DNA of 39,389 nt. It comes from Candidatus Gastranaerophilales bacterium. GTDB taxonomy: Bacteria; Cyanobacteriota; Vampirovibrionia; Gastranaerophilales; Gastranaerophilaceae. The stretch is from the NCBI GenBank assembly GCA_017475485.1, contig JAFVFO010000014.1:1-39389 (forward strand). Reading direction: 5' to 3'. Shown one piece after another: positions 23,843 through 32,392 of the stretch. The position numbers and the translations under genes are program-made. Within the stretch, counting starts at the first letter, position 1, and every line of letters begins with the position of its first letter. Below the pieces are notes generated by a model. The model had not been told where the DNA came from, searched no databases, and was given only the letters and a program-made list of their open reading frames with translations.

Positions 23843-25755
23843 GGGGCTTTGAGAATTACTTTGCGGTTTTTTAAAGTATCTTGAGGATTAACTTCTTTAC
23901 CGTCTAATAAATCAAGGATTAGCTTTGGATTTTTATCAATTGCTTGAATTAATTCAGGATTTGTTTGCAAGTTTTCCAATGCTTTAGGATTTTTCATAAT
24001 TCTTTCTTGTAGTTCGCCTTGCGTAATTCCAAGTTCCGGTATTACGGTATTTTTTTGTTCTTCCAGCTGCTTTTCTTTTTCAGCTTCCGCTTTATCGTAA
24101 GGTTTGCCAAATATCTTATGTATAGCGCCTCTGATTGGTTTTTGAATTTTCGGTGATAATATAACCATAATTAATGCAAATCTTAACGCACCGCCAATAA
24201 GCCTTGCTGCAGGGTTGCCCGATTTAACCATGGTTTTTGTTGCACTGTCATAATGCGACAAGCCCATACCGAAAATATTACCAATGCCTCTTAAAATAGA
24301 AGAAGCCACACCCTTATGCTGTAAATTCTTTAACGAAGCAAGACCATAGGTTGTACCGAATGCTAAAGGCATTGCAACAGCGATTGAACCCATTGTACCG
24401 ATATAATCATCTGCAATGGTTGCAACCTTAGTACCTTTTGGTGCGTCTTGCGTATTATTATATAAAGACATAATCATAGCACATAAAAATGCACCCAGTC
24501 CTGATTTATCGTTACCAAAGTTGCTTATGGATTCACCCGGAACTAAAATGGAATTCTGAACAAGTTTACCGGGGAGAGTTTTTGCCATAGAACCGTTTAC
24601 AACGTTGAATTTAACCATGGAATCGCCATAGTTGCCCATTAAATGTCTTTGGCTTAATTCTTTGCCTGTTATTTTTTTCCAAACACCGTTTATAAAGTTT
24701 GCAGGCCACCATGAACCTACAATTCCGCCTTGGTCCATTTTAACATTTATAAACTCTGAAAAATCTACACCGTTGACGGAACCTGTTTGCATATCTTTAA
24801 ACAGTTTTAATAATTTCTTTTCATCAACTGCACCATTTGTCATACAGTTATGATTTTTTGCAATTGCATTACTTATTTCGCTACAAAAAGTTCTGTTATG
24901 TGCAATACCTTTTCCGCCTACTAATTGGTTGAAGTAGTTTTGAGCTTCACCTTCGCCTACTAATTTCTTTATTGAATTTAGCATGCTTTCATTGGTTGTA
25001 GTTAAATCATCAAGCAGTTTATTTGCAACGTCATCTTCAATATGAAGATTTTTTAATGCTTCAAAGGCTTTTTGCCTATCTTCCAGCAGTAATGCTTTTA
25101 TTTTATTTGTTTGTGAACCTGTAAATATTTTTTTAATAAAGCCGAGCACACCTGTTTTTTGCCCGTTTATAGCAGTTTTAACCGCCTGAGTTGAACCTTG
25201 TTGAGCATGGGTAAAAGTTGTTTTTAAAATATCAACCGGAGTTAAACTGAAAATAGATACAAAACCTTGCCCGTAACCGCGGGTCATGTCGCATTCAACC
25301 TTTGCTTTTCTGACGGGAGATTGTAATGTATCAAAAACATCATCAATTGTGTCTGATTTTCTTAAAAAATTAACAACTCTATCTTTTATACCTTTAAAAA
25401 AGCCTGAAACACCGGTATATAATTTGCTGTTTAAAAGTACATCATCAACTTTTTGCCCCAATTCGGCCATTTTGTTGGAAGTTTTATTAGCTAAAAAACC
25501 AAGTCCTACAACGGTTGCAATTGTCAAACCAAGCGAAATAAAAAAGCGTTTGGGATTTTCTATTCCAAGCCCTTTAAAGGTTTTTGTAATAAAATTATCT
25601 TTCGCATCATTTTTTGTTTTATTTGCTAATTCAACAGTATCTTGTTTTAATTTTTCTTTATCAATAGATGTGAAATTTTCTTCGCTTTCAAGTCTTTTTT
25701 GGACATCAGGCGAATTATTTTGATAATAGTTATTCCTAAAACTTAATGCTTCCAT
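23827..25755 (-). CDS. Hypothetical multi-helix membrane protein with N-terminal SFRN motif
   Basis: A 642-aa protein of unrecognised family. It begins MEALSFRNNYYQN, like other short-motif hypotheticals here. One hydrophobic helix lies at about 70-88, then a long soluble region (about 90-425), then about three hydrophobic segments in the last third (near 430-450, 462-485 and 525-545), a charged stretch (EAEKEKQLEEQ) and a helical tail. There is no signal peptide. It would be a membrane protein with a large middle domain. The last residues after about 630 (NRKVILKAPCFKI) look like out-of-frame sequence, since the -1 frame continues for 92 more codons. Alone in its transcript, as far as can be seen. 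Confidence 0.7.
   Translation of the reverse strand: MEALSFRNNYYQNNSPDVQKRLESEENFTSIDKEKLKQDTVELANKTKNDAKDNFITKTFKGLGIENPKRFFISLGLTIATVVGLGFLANKTSNKMAELGQKVDDVLLNSKLYTGVSGFFKGIKDRVVNFLRKSDTIDDVFDTLQSPVRKAKVECDMTRGYGQGFVSIFSLTPVDILKTTFTHAQQGSTQAVKTAINGQKTGVLGFIKKIFTGSQTNKIKALLLEDRQKAFEALKNLHIEDDVANKLLDDLTTTNESMLNSIKKLVGEGEAQNYFNQLVGGKGIAHNRTFCSEISNAIAKNHNCMTNGAVDEKKLLKLFKDMQTGSVNGVDFSEFINVKMDQGGIVGSWWPANFINGVWKKITGKELSQRHLMGNYGDSMVKFNVVNGSMAKTLPGKLVQNSILVPGESISNFGNDKSGLGAFLCAMIMSLYNNTQDAPKGTKVATIADDYIGTMGSIAVAMPLAFGTTYGLASLKNLQHKGVASSILRGIGNIFGMGLSHYDSATKTMVKSGNPAARLIGGALRFALIMVILSPKIQKPIRGAIHKIFGKPYDKAEAEKEKQLEEQKNTVIPELGITQGELQERIMKNPKALENLQTNPELIQAIDKNPKLILDLLDGKEVNPQDTLKNRKVILKAPCFKI
23866..23872 (-). 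other. Candidate -1 frameshift site A_AAA_AAC
   Basis: On the minus strand the zero-frame codons are TTA AAA AAC, so the heptamer is correctly phased as X_XXY_YYZ. A -1 slip continues CCG CAA AGT into the 84-codon ORF without a stop. I see no strong upstream Shine-Dalgarno stimulator or downstream hairpin, so loss of one A is an equal explanation. Confidence 0.45.
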
Positions 25756-25793
25756 ATATTTATAAAACCATATTCACAAAAAAAGTTGCTAAT

Positions 25794-27101
25794 TTACAGA
25801 TTATTTATTAAATCTTTTATTTCGTCAAAGCGGTAATAATCTTCTAATATATGGATTTTTATGTTCGGTTTTTTATTCTTAATATCTTGTATTGTTAAGC
25901 CGTCTAAGAATGTTTCTTCATAACTTTCGCCCGATTTTTTAAGCATGACGGAAGGTATAACAAGATGTTCTATATCTTTATCTTTAATTGTATCAATAAT
26001 GTCTGCTGCTACAATTAAACCTGCAACATTGATATCTTCACCAAAAAATTTATTCTTAACTTCTAAAACTTCAAATTCAAGATTTTGAATATTAATTTGT
26101 TCCTTAAATTCTCTGAATATTTTGCATGCGGTGCTTGCTGTTACAATGGTTATTTTAGAAGGCTTTTTGATTTTTTTCTTCATTTTTTTAAGACATTTTT
26201 CAAAACTGTCTTTTAAAAGTCTTATTGCGCCAACGCCGTCTTCAATTTGCAAAAAATCGCCATAGTATTTTTTTTCGGGAACTTCAAGCCCTGATAAGAT
26301 AAAAAATTCATCAGATGCCATAGCGACAGATTTTTTAATTGATGTATTGAATTCTTCAACGATTTTAATTGTTTCAAGGGCAGTTTTTTTATCTACGGTT
26401 TTTAATTTTTCTTTTCTGTATTTTGAAATGCCGACAGGCACAATTGCAATTGATTTTAAGATATTTTTAACCTGTTTTAAATCATCAAGTGTGCGTTTTA
26501 ATTCAACACCGTCATTAAAATCAGGGCAAAGCACAATTTGAGCATGGATTTTTGTTCCTATCTTTTTAAACCTTTTTAATTGCTCCATAATTTTTGAAGC
26601 ATTTGGGTTCTTAAGCATTTTAACCCTGAGCTCGGGGTTTGTTGTGTGAACTGACACAAAAAGAGGCGAAATGTGGTATTGTTCAATGCGCTTCCAATCT
26701 TCTTCTTTAAAATTTGTTAAAGTCACATAAGTTCCTTGAATGTATGATAATCTCCAGTCATCATCTTTCACATAGAGGCTGTCGCGCAAACCCTCGGGCT
26801 GTTGGTCAACAAAGCAGAAAATACAGTGGTTCAGACATCTTTTTAAATTATCAAATACGGCAGAAGAAAATACGATACCTAAATCCTCGCAAAAATCTTT
26901 TTCTATTTCATATTCTTCAAGCTCATGATTTTCATGTTCAATTAACAAAACAATTTCTTCATCATTTATGATATAGCTGTATTCTATGATATCTTTCGGT
27001 TTGACGTTATTTATTGATATAATTTTATCGCCTTTTTTAATATCCAATTCATCTGCAATGGAATTAGGAATTATATCATCTATAATCATATTTGTTGTCA
27101 T
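25794..27101 (-). CDS. DUF512 protein: PDZ plus radical-SAM-like domain
   Basis: A 435-aa member of the DUF512 family of putative iron-sulfur oxidoreductases. Residues 5-75 are PDZ-like (IIPNSIADELDIKKGDKIISIN). Cys residues of a radical-SAM-type cluster appear as CLNHCIFC (about 88-95), followed by FVDQQPEGLRDSLYVKDDDWRLSY. Middle motifs VSVHTTNPELR and LCPDFNDG also fit the family. The reaction is unknown. ATG 27101 overlaps the PadR stop by four bases, so the regulator and this protein are co-translated, an unusual pairing. Confidence 0.88.
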   Translation of the reverse strand: MTTNMIIDDIIPNSIADELDIKKGDKIISINNVKPKDIIEYSYIINDEEIVLLIEHENHELEEYEIEKDFCEDLGIVFSSAVFDNLKRCLNHCIFCFVDQQPEGLRDSLYVKDDDWRLSYIQGTYVTLTNFKEEDWKRIEQYHISPLFVSVHTTNPELRVKMLKNPNASKIMEQLKRFKKIGTKIHAQIVLCPDFNDGVELKRTLDDLKQVKNILKSIAIVPVGISKYRKEKLKTVDKKTALETIKIVEEFNTSIKKSVAMASDEFFILSGLEVPEKKYYGDFLQIEDGVGAIRLLKDSFEKCLKKMKKKIKKPSKITIVTASTACKIFREFKEQINIQNLEFEVLEVKNKFFGEDINVAGLIVAADIIDTIKDKDIEHLVIPSVMLKKSGESYEETFLDGLTIQDIKNKKPNIKIHILEDYYRFDEIKDLINNL

Positions 27102-27589
27102 AATAATTTAATCAATTCTTTTGTTTCATTAAGGGTAATTTTAATTATGTTTTTTTGAAGTTCGTTTCTTTCGTTGTATTCATCTTGCAATCCGCGTTCA
27201 AGATTTATTTCGTATAGTTGTAAAACATTAAGCAAGTTTTCCTTAAATTCTATTAATTCGTTTACGCTTAAAATATTTGAACAATATAAAAGAATTTTTG
27301 TTTCATTCAAAATATGAGCAGGATTTGAAAGATTACAGCATAAAATTAAATCTCTCAGATGTTTTTTGCCTAAAGGAGTGATGGAATAAGTTTTTGATTT
27401 CATTCCGCCTTCGGACATTTTTGAATTAAATTCAACACAAGATAATTCTTCTAATTTTTTAAGGGCGGGATTAACGCTTCCCGAGGATGTTTTTGCAAAT
27501 GCAAAAAATAATTCATCTATTAATTTAATTAATTTATAAATTGTGCAATCGTATTTGTTTAAGATATATAAAATTAAAATTTCTGTCAT
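27098..27589 (-). CDS. PadR-family transcriptional regulator
   Basis: A 163-aa PadR-like protein: winged helix in the first 85 residues (LYILNKYDCTIYKLIKLID, SSGSVNPALKKLEELSCVE, SKTYSITPLGKKHLRDLI) and a C-terminal helical dimerisation part. Probably controls itself and the coupled DUF512 gene. No Shine-Dalgarno; the extended -10 TGATAATAT lies 6 nt before ATG 27589, so it may be leaderless. Divergent from uppS with about 60 bp between starts. Confidence 0.85.
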   Translation of the reverse strand: MTEILILYILNKYDCTIYKLIKLIDELFFAFAKTSSGSVNPALKKLEELSCVEFNSKMSEGGMKSKTYSITPLGKKHLRDLILCCNLSNPAHILNETKILLYCSNILSVNELIEFKENLLNVLQLYEINLERGLQDEYNERNELQKNIIKITLNETKELIKLL

Positions 27590-27605
27590 GACTTTATATT
27601 ATCAC
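27590..27605 (-). promoter_or_regulatory. Possible leaderless extended -10 of padR
   Basis: The minus strand reads TGATAATAT-AAAGTC-ATG, with a 6-nt gap between hexamer and start codon. Confidence 0.4.
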
Positions 27606-27611
27606 ACTTTC

Positions 27612-27629
27612 TGATATAATAAAAAGGAG
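27612..27629 (+). promoter_or_regulatory. uppS extended -10 and ribosome-binding site
   Basis: TGATATAAT (TATAAT at 27615-27620) is an extended -10; AAGGAG follows at 27624-27629. This ribosome-binding site is 21 nt from ATG 27651 but 7 nt from a TTG at 27637 that is one base out of frame with uppS. Confidence 0.55.
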
Positions 27630-27650
27630 TTTTAAGTTGGATAATTATAA

Positions 27651-28357
27651 ATGGAAGTTAAAGATATAATAAAAAACACTAATTTAGCGCATATTGCTAT
27701 AATTCCCGACGGCAACAGACGCTGGGCAAAAGAGCATTTACTGCCTTCAATGATGGGGCATAAAAAAGGTGTTGAAGCACTTAAAAATATTGTAAAAGCA
27801 TGCGCAGAATACGGAATTAAATACCTTACAATGTATGCTTTTTCTACGGAAAATTGGAACAGAAAAAAAGAAGAAGTCGATTTTTTAATGGATTTACTGG
27901 CTTCTACAATTAAAAACGAGCTTCAAGAACTTGATGAAAATAATGTTAAACTTAATTTTTTAGGCAATTTAAAAGAACTAAACCAAAACTTGCAGAATAT
28001 TCTTCATAATGCCGTTGAAACAACAAAGAACAATAACGGAGTAAACCTGAATATTGCAATTAATTATGGTTCAAGAGATGAAATTACGAATGCGGTTAAA
28101 AATATTGTTGCAAAGGTTATAAACCAAATGAAATTACACAGGAATTAATTGCCGATAATTTATATACAAAAAGCATGCCTGACCCTGATTTGTTAATCAG
28201 AACGTCAGGAGAAAAGAGGATAAGCAACTATTTATTATGGCAAATTGCGTATTGTGAAATTTATATAACCAACAAATACTGGCCTGAGTTTGATAAAAAA
28301 CAGCTTGAAGAAGCTATTATTGAATTTGGCAAAAGACAAAGAAGGTGGGGCAAGTAA
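27651..28357 (+). pseudogene. uppS: Undecaprenyl diphosphate synthase, frameshifted as written
   Basis: A cis-prenyltransferase that makes the lipid carrier for peptidoglycan and other wall polymers. The first part (27651-28148) has IIPDGNRRWAKE with the catalytic Asp, YAFSTENWNR and INYGSRDE, then runs into a stop. The rest of the family sequence (ELIADNLYT..., PDPDLLIRTSGEKR, LLWQIAYCE, FGKRQRRWG) continues in the -1 frame to 28357. One extra A near 28119-28124 (ATAAACC) restores about 235 aa, the family's normal length. The ribosome-binding site also fits a TTG start only if an A is added near 27650. The enzyme is normally essential, so an assembly indel or a functional recoding is likelier than true loss. 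rdgB overlaps its stop (TAATG). Confidence 0.85.
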
Positions 28358-28932
28358 TGCTTGTTACGCTTGCGACGTCAAATCCTCATAAAGTTGAAGA
28401 AATTAACACAATCGCTAAAAATTTTGATATAGAATTTGTTTTACCTGATGACAATTTTGACCCTGTGGAAAACGGTGATAATTTTATAGATAATGCGGTT
28501 TGTAAAGTTTTAGAAGCCTCTAAATCAGGCAAAACAGAACTTTATTTGGCGGATGATTCAGGGCTTTGCGTTGAAGAATTGAATAATGAACCCGGAATTT
28601 ATTCTGCACGCTATGCGCCGACACCAAACGAACGTATTGAAAAATTGTTAAAAAATATGCGCGGAATTGAAAACAGAAGTGCAAAATTTGTATGCGCAAT
28701 GGTTGTTGCAAATAAAAAGGGTGAGATTATATACAAGGTTCAATCAGAATGCAAAGGCCGTATTATGTATGAGCGCAAAGGTTCAAACGGCTTTGGCTAT
28801 GACCCGATATTTTTTGTAGAAGAATTAAACAAAGGTATGGCTGAATTATCACAAGATGAAAAATGTACTGTTTCGCACAGAGGTAAAGCATTAAGACAAG
28901 TGCTTGAATGGTTAAGGAATGAATTTTGTTAA
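28357..28932 (+). CDS. rdgB: XTP/dITP diphosphatase (RdgB/HAM1)
   Basis: Removes non-canonical purine nucleotides (XTP, dITP) from the pool. 191 aa from ATG 28357, which overlaps the uppS stop (TAATG); the GTG at 28345 would add four residues without family support. Motifs: TLATSNPHKVEEI, YLADDSGLCVEELNNEPGIYSARYA with the metal Asp pair, GFGYDPIFF and SHRGKALRQ. Translationally coupled to uppS. Confidence 0.95.
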   Translation: MLVTLATSNPHKVEEINTIAKNFDIEFVLPDDNFDPVENGDNFIDNAVCKVLEASKSGKTELYLADDSGLCVEELNNEPGIYSARYAPTPNERIEKLLKNMRGIENRSAKFVCAMVVANKKGEIIYKVQSECKGRIMYERKGSNGFGYDPIFFVEELNKGMAELSQDEKCTVSHRGKALRQVLEWLRNEFC

Positions 28933-30221
28933 ATCCTATTGTTATATCCGTTATTGTTTTATGTATATTGTGCCTTTTAAGGGTTAATGTATTATTTTCT
29001 TTGATGATTTCATCAATTGTTGCGGGGCTTTGCGCAAAAATGCCTATAGGGCAGATAATGGATTTATTTATTTCAGGCATGGGGCAAAATTCCGAAACCG
29101 CACTAAGCTACATTCTGCTTGGCGCTTTAGCTTCTGCCATTTCTCATACAGGGTTAGCTACAATATTATCCGTGAAAATAAGCAATATTATAAAAGATAA
29201 TAAATATTTATTGTTGGCAATTTTGGTTATTATTTCTATATTATCGCAAAACTTAATTCCTGTTCATATTGCGTTTATTCCTATCTTGATACCGCCATTA
29301 TTGTCTTTGATGAATAAATTAAAACTCGATAGGCGGGCTGTGGCATGTTCATTGTCTTTTGGATTAAAAGCTCCATACATTGCACTTCCCTTGGGGTTTG
29401 GATTGATTTTTCAAGGATTAATTGCAGATAATATGACGCAAAACGGGATAACAATTGCAAAAACGCAAGTTTGGCACTATAGTTGGATACTTGGTTTTTC
29501 AATGTTCATAGCTTTATTGATTGCAATTTTTGTAAGTTACGCAAAACCGCGCGAATATAAAGAAATCAATATTAAGGAACAAGAAAATACAGATACCAAA
29601 TTAAACAGAAAACATTATATTACGCTGATAGGTGCGCTAACAACGCTTATTGTACAGCTTATTTCAGGTTCTTTGCCCCTTGGTGCATTAATTGGTCTTT
29701 CTGTAATTTTTGGTTTTCGTGCTGTGCCTCACAGAAAAATGGATTTTTTGATGAACGAAGGTGTAATTTTAATGGGGTATATTGCTTTTGTAATGCTTGT
29801 ATGTGCAGGTTTTGCACTTGTCTTAAAAGAAACCCATGGAATAGATTCGCTTGTAAATTCAATTATTCCTTATATTCAAAATTCAAAAATTTTAGCAAGT
29901 TTGGCAATGCTTCTGATAGGGCTGGTTGTGACAATAGGAATAGGTTCATCTTTTGGAACAATACCGATTTTAGCAGTGTTATTTATTCCGCTTTGCGCAA
30001 AATTAGGGTTTTCTACTCCTTCAATAATAATTCTGCTTTCTGCCGCTGCCGCCCTTGGTGATGCCGGCTCGCCCGCTTCCGATACAACATTAGGCCCGAC
30101 GTCAGGACTTAATGCCGATAATCAGCATAATCACATAAAAGATACCTGTATTCCGACATTTATCCACTATAATACAGCCTTAATTATAGGCTCTTTAATT
30201 TCCGTATCTATATTTGGCTAA
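28926..30221 (+). CDS. Na+/H+ antiporter family membrane protein (NhaC-like)
   Basis: A 431-aa polytopic membrane protein with about 11-12 hydrophobic helices. The C-terminal AAAALGDAGSPASDTTLGP and SGLNADNQHNHIKDTC segments fit Na+/H+ antiporter families of the NhaC/ion-transporter type. Probably exchanges cations or an organic anion for protons; the substrate is inferred. The start is TTG 28926 with AAGGA seven bases before, overlapping the end of rdgB by 7 nt, so it belongs to the uppS-rdgB operon. Its stop overlaps the next convergent gene (CTAA). Confidence 0.8.
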   Translation: MLNPIVISVIVLCILCLLRVNVLFSLMISSIVAGLCAKMPIGQIMDLFISGMGQNSETALSYILLGALASAISHTGLATILSVKISNIIKDNKYLLLAILVIISILSQNLIPVHIAFIPILIPPLLSLMNKLKLDRRAVACSLSFGLKAPYIALPLGFGLIFQGLIADNMTQNGITIAKTQVWHYSWILGFSMFIALLIAIFVSYAKPREYKEINIKEQENTDTKLNRKHYITLIGALTTLIVQLISGSLPLGALIGLSVIFGFRAVPHRKMDFLMNEGVILMGYIAFVMLVCAGFALVLKETHGIDSLVNSIIPYIQNSKILASLAMLLIGLVVTIGIGSSFGTIPILAVLFIPLCAKLGFSTPSIIILLSAAAALGDAGSPASDTTLGPTSGLNADNQHNHIKDTCIPTFIHYNTALIIGSLISVSIFG

Positions 30222-30541
30222 GCCGCGAATGAACGTTGTATAGCTTCGGACTTCTGCTGTTTAACGGATTGTTCTTCCTGATTAATCATTTCAAGCTGAT
30301 TTTGATATCTTTGAAGCTGCATATCCAATGCTTTTTCCGCCTGCATTAAGCGTTCTTTTTTCTTTTCAAGTGCTTTGGCTTCGGGACTGTCAGATTCCAT
30401 ATCGGAAGCAAGACCCACAATAGAATTAATTTTGCTTGATAAATCCAGCTTAGTTGAAGATATCAACATAATTTGATATTCTAAATCTGATCTATAGCTG
30501 GTTATTTGAGCCAATCTTAATTGTGCGGTCAATAGTCCCAT
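30218..30541 (-). CDS. Small coiled-coil protein
   Basis: A 107-aa hypothetical protein, almost entirely helical. A first helix (LLTAQLRLAQITSYRSDLEYQ) and a long charged coiled coil (KALEKKKERLMQAEKALDMQLQ and on to about 95) are visible. No signal peptide. It follows the 30544-30813 gene by two bases, so they are coupled. The shape recalls small secretion-apparatus or flagellar chaperone-like proteins, but there is no match I can defend. Confidence 0.7.
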   Translation of the reverse strand: MGLLTAQLRLAQITSYRSDLEYQIMLISSTKLDLSSKINSIVGLASDMESDSPEAKALEKKKERLMQAEKALDMQLQRYQNQLEMINQEEQSVKQQKSEAIQRSFAA

Positions 30542-30543
30542 AA

Positions 30544-30813
30544 CTATCTCATTTCGTTAAATTTATTACCCCTTAGGAAAGTATGCTCGTTGTTTTGAGC
30601 AATTAACTTTTCCATTTGGCTTAATTGATGCATTTGATATTTTAATTTGTACCTAACAAGTTTCCTTTTTTTGTTAATTGAAAACGCATCTTTTAAACCT
30701 GCAATTAACTCTTTTTTGAACAGCTTAACGGGATTGTTCCTTATTAAATAATTTTTGGAATAATTTAAGAAGGTTTTTAGTCGTTTAAGATGTGCTTTTA
30801 GAGTTTTTTGCAC
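30544..30813 (-). CDS. Small basic hypothetical protein
   Basis: An 89-aa Lys/Arg-rich protein (about a quarter basic residues), predicted helical, with a GTG start at 30813 and AAGGAG about 10 nt upstream. Two bases separate it from the downstream coiled-coil gene. No family recognised; the pair may act together. Strong basic charge could mean nucleic-acid or membrane binding. Confidence 0.6.
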   Translation of the reverse strand: MQKTLKAHLKRLKTFLNYSKNYLIRNNPVKLFKKELIAGLKDAFSINKKRKLVRYKLKYQMHQLSQMEKLIAQNNEHTFLRGNKFNEMR

Positions 30814-30850
30814 TTTTTGGTTTCTCCTTATTGTTCCTATTAAGAATATA

Positions 30851-30866
30851 AAGATACACCTATCTT
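30851..30866. promoter_or_regulatory. Small palindrome upstream of the two-gene unit
   Basis: AAGATA-CACC-TATCTT lies about 40 bp before the GTG start at 30813 and near the XRE regulator gene. A possible operator, unsupported beyond the symmetry. Confidence 0.25.
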
Positions 30867-30984
30867 AATAAAAACAAGTTAATAAATTTAATTGACCGCA
30901 ATGTAAATTTTTATTACATTATATCACATCTAAAAATTCGACATAAAAGGGCTTAAACTTTAGATTTTGATACAATTTGTTACA

Positions 30985-31410
30985 TTAATCTACAAGCTGG
31001 AAGGGGCATTTTGAGCACCTTGCTTTGGGTCTTAAAATCAGATTATCTTCCAAATCATAAAGTTTTGCAATTCTTGTAATTAATTTTTCCCCGCATACCG
31101 GACAATTGATTTCAAAATTAGGATTTGAGCTGTTTAATAAAATAAGTTCCCTGATTTCATCCATTTTGTTTTTTTGCGCAAAATTAAAATCAGCATGTTT
31201 TTCATATTTTTTAATTTCTTTATTCTCTACCTTTAAGCCTTTTGCTAATTTTTGGCGGATAGTTGTGGGCAGAAATATCTCATACCCTTGTTCAATTGAA
31301 AGGATTTGAGATAATTCCAGCCCTGAATTATCTGCAAGTTGACTTTGAGTTAAATTTAATTTTTCTCGTCTTTGCGAAACAAACTGCGCAAGAGATATTT
31401 TATTTTGCAT
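30985..31410 (-). CDS. XRE-family helix-turn-helix protein with C-terminal zinc ribbon
   Basis: 141 aa. Residues 8-60 are a Cro/C1-type HTH (VSQRREKLNLTQSQLADNSGL, then LSQILSIEQG). The end has a likely four-Cys zinc site, CPVCGEKL (about 103-110) and CSKC (about 132-135). It probably binds DNA and metal. Its start overlaps the secF stop by 11 bp, so it is translated from the secDF transcript, an unexpected partner. Confidence 0.85.
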   Translation of the reverse strand: MQNKISLAQFVSQRREKLNLTQSQLADNSGLELSQILSIEQGYEIFLPTTIRQKLAKGLKVENKEIKKYEKHADFNFAQKNKMDEIRELILLNSSNPNFEINCPVCGEKLITRIAKLYDLEDNLILRPKARCSKCPFQLVD

Positions 31411-32374
31411 TCTTACTCAGCTTTTCTTTAACAATAGCAAGTATTACCCCTGCAACAAATATTGATGAATATGTACCTGCGATAATACCGATTATAATAG
31501 CTAAAACAAATTCTTTAATTGTAGCTCCGCCAAAGAAATATAATGCCAGCAATGTGAACAAAGTAGTTGCTGATGTGTTAATTGAACGTGCAATTGTTTG
31601 GTTAATTGAAGCGTTTATTATTTCATTTGTAGAGAATTTTTTAGCAAGAAAACGCATATTTTCCCTGATTCTGTCAAATACAACAATAGTATCGTTAACG
31701 GAATAACCTATAACGGTTAATATTGCCGTAATAAATAAGCTGTCAACGGTTGTATCAAAAAATATACCTTTTATTGCAAATACACCCATTACGATTAACG
31801 CGTCATGGAATAATGCCAATAGTGCTATCCAGCCATATTCAACTTCAAAACGGAAGGAAATATATACAACCATTAAAATAAAAGATATAACTAATGCAAG
31901 CATGGTGTTTTTTAATAATTCAGAACCCAAAGTAGGCCCTACCGAATTGACTGCAATCAATTCAGATTCACCAAAATTTTTGCTAAGAACGCTTGTAACT
32001 TCATTAATTTTATCTTTAGAATCCTTATCTGATAAAAAAGTTGTTCTTATGGATAAAAGGTTATTCGGTTTTCCGTCTTTTGTTTCAACGGTATTTTGTA
32101 TTACGGGGTTTTTAATTCCTATAGCTTCAAGATTTACCCTTGCTTTTGATAAATCAGCCGTTGAAATTTTATCTTGAATATTATATTGCAAAATTGTACC
32201 GCCCGTAAAATCAATACCTAATTTTAAAGGCGCATGGTTAGCTTGGGTTGCCATTAAATAGATGATAGCCGAAATACAAGGAATTAAAATAATACTTGTA
32301 AATGCCAGCCAAAAATATCTGAATTTTACAATATCAATTTTGTATTTATTTTTAATTAAACCGGTATTTGCCAT
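31400..32374 (-). CDS. secF: Protein translocase subunit SecF
   Basis: Inner-membrane partner of SecD that uses the proton gradient to help pull exported proteins through SecYEG. 324 aa. N-terminal helix, periplasmic part with GIDFTGGTILQYNI (about 53-66), then five helices with VGPTLGSELLKNTMLALVIS, ILTVIGYSVNDTIVVFDRIREN and SINTSATTLFTLLALYFFGG. It starts 18 nt after secD. Confidence 0.95.
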   Translation of the reverse strand: MANTGLIKNKYKIDIVKFRYFWLAFTSIILIPCISAIIYLMATQANHAPLKLGIDFTGGTILQYNIQDKISTADLSKARVNLEAIGIKNPVIQNTVETKDGKPNNLLSIRTTFLSDKDSKDKINEVTSVLSKNFGESELIAVNSVGPTLGSELLKNTMLALVISFILMVVYISFRFEVEYGWIALLALFHDALIVMGVFAIKGIFFDTTVDSLFITAILTVIGYSVNDTIVVFDRIRENMRFLAKKFSTNEIINASINQTIARSINTSATTLFTLLALYFFGGATIKEFVLAIIIGIIAGTYSSIFVAGVILAIVKEKLSKNAK

Positions 32375-32392
32375 TTTTGAAATCTCCTAAAC

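Noticed and set aside
27637-27669. Leader peptide starting at TTG upstream of uppS
   Set aside because: Only about ten codons and overlapping uppS; a missing A that puts TTG in frame with uppS explains the ribosome-binding site better.
28112-28130. Programmed frameshift in uppS
   Set aside because: The site (GTT ATA AAC) is not a slippery heptamer in the right phase, so a base loss or assembly error is likelier.
30900-30920. Hairpin AATGTAA/TTACATT as a terminator for the XRE gene
   Set aside because: Seven AT-rich pairs, 65 bp from the stop and no T-tract on the minus strand.
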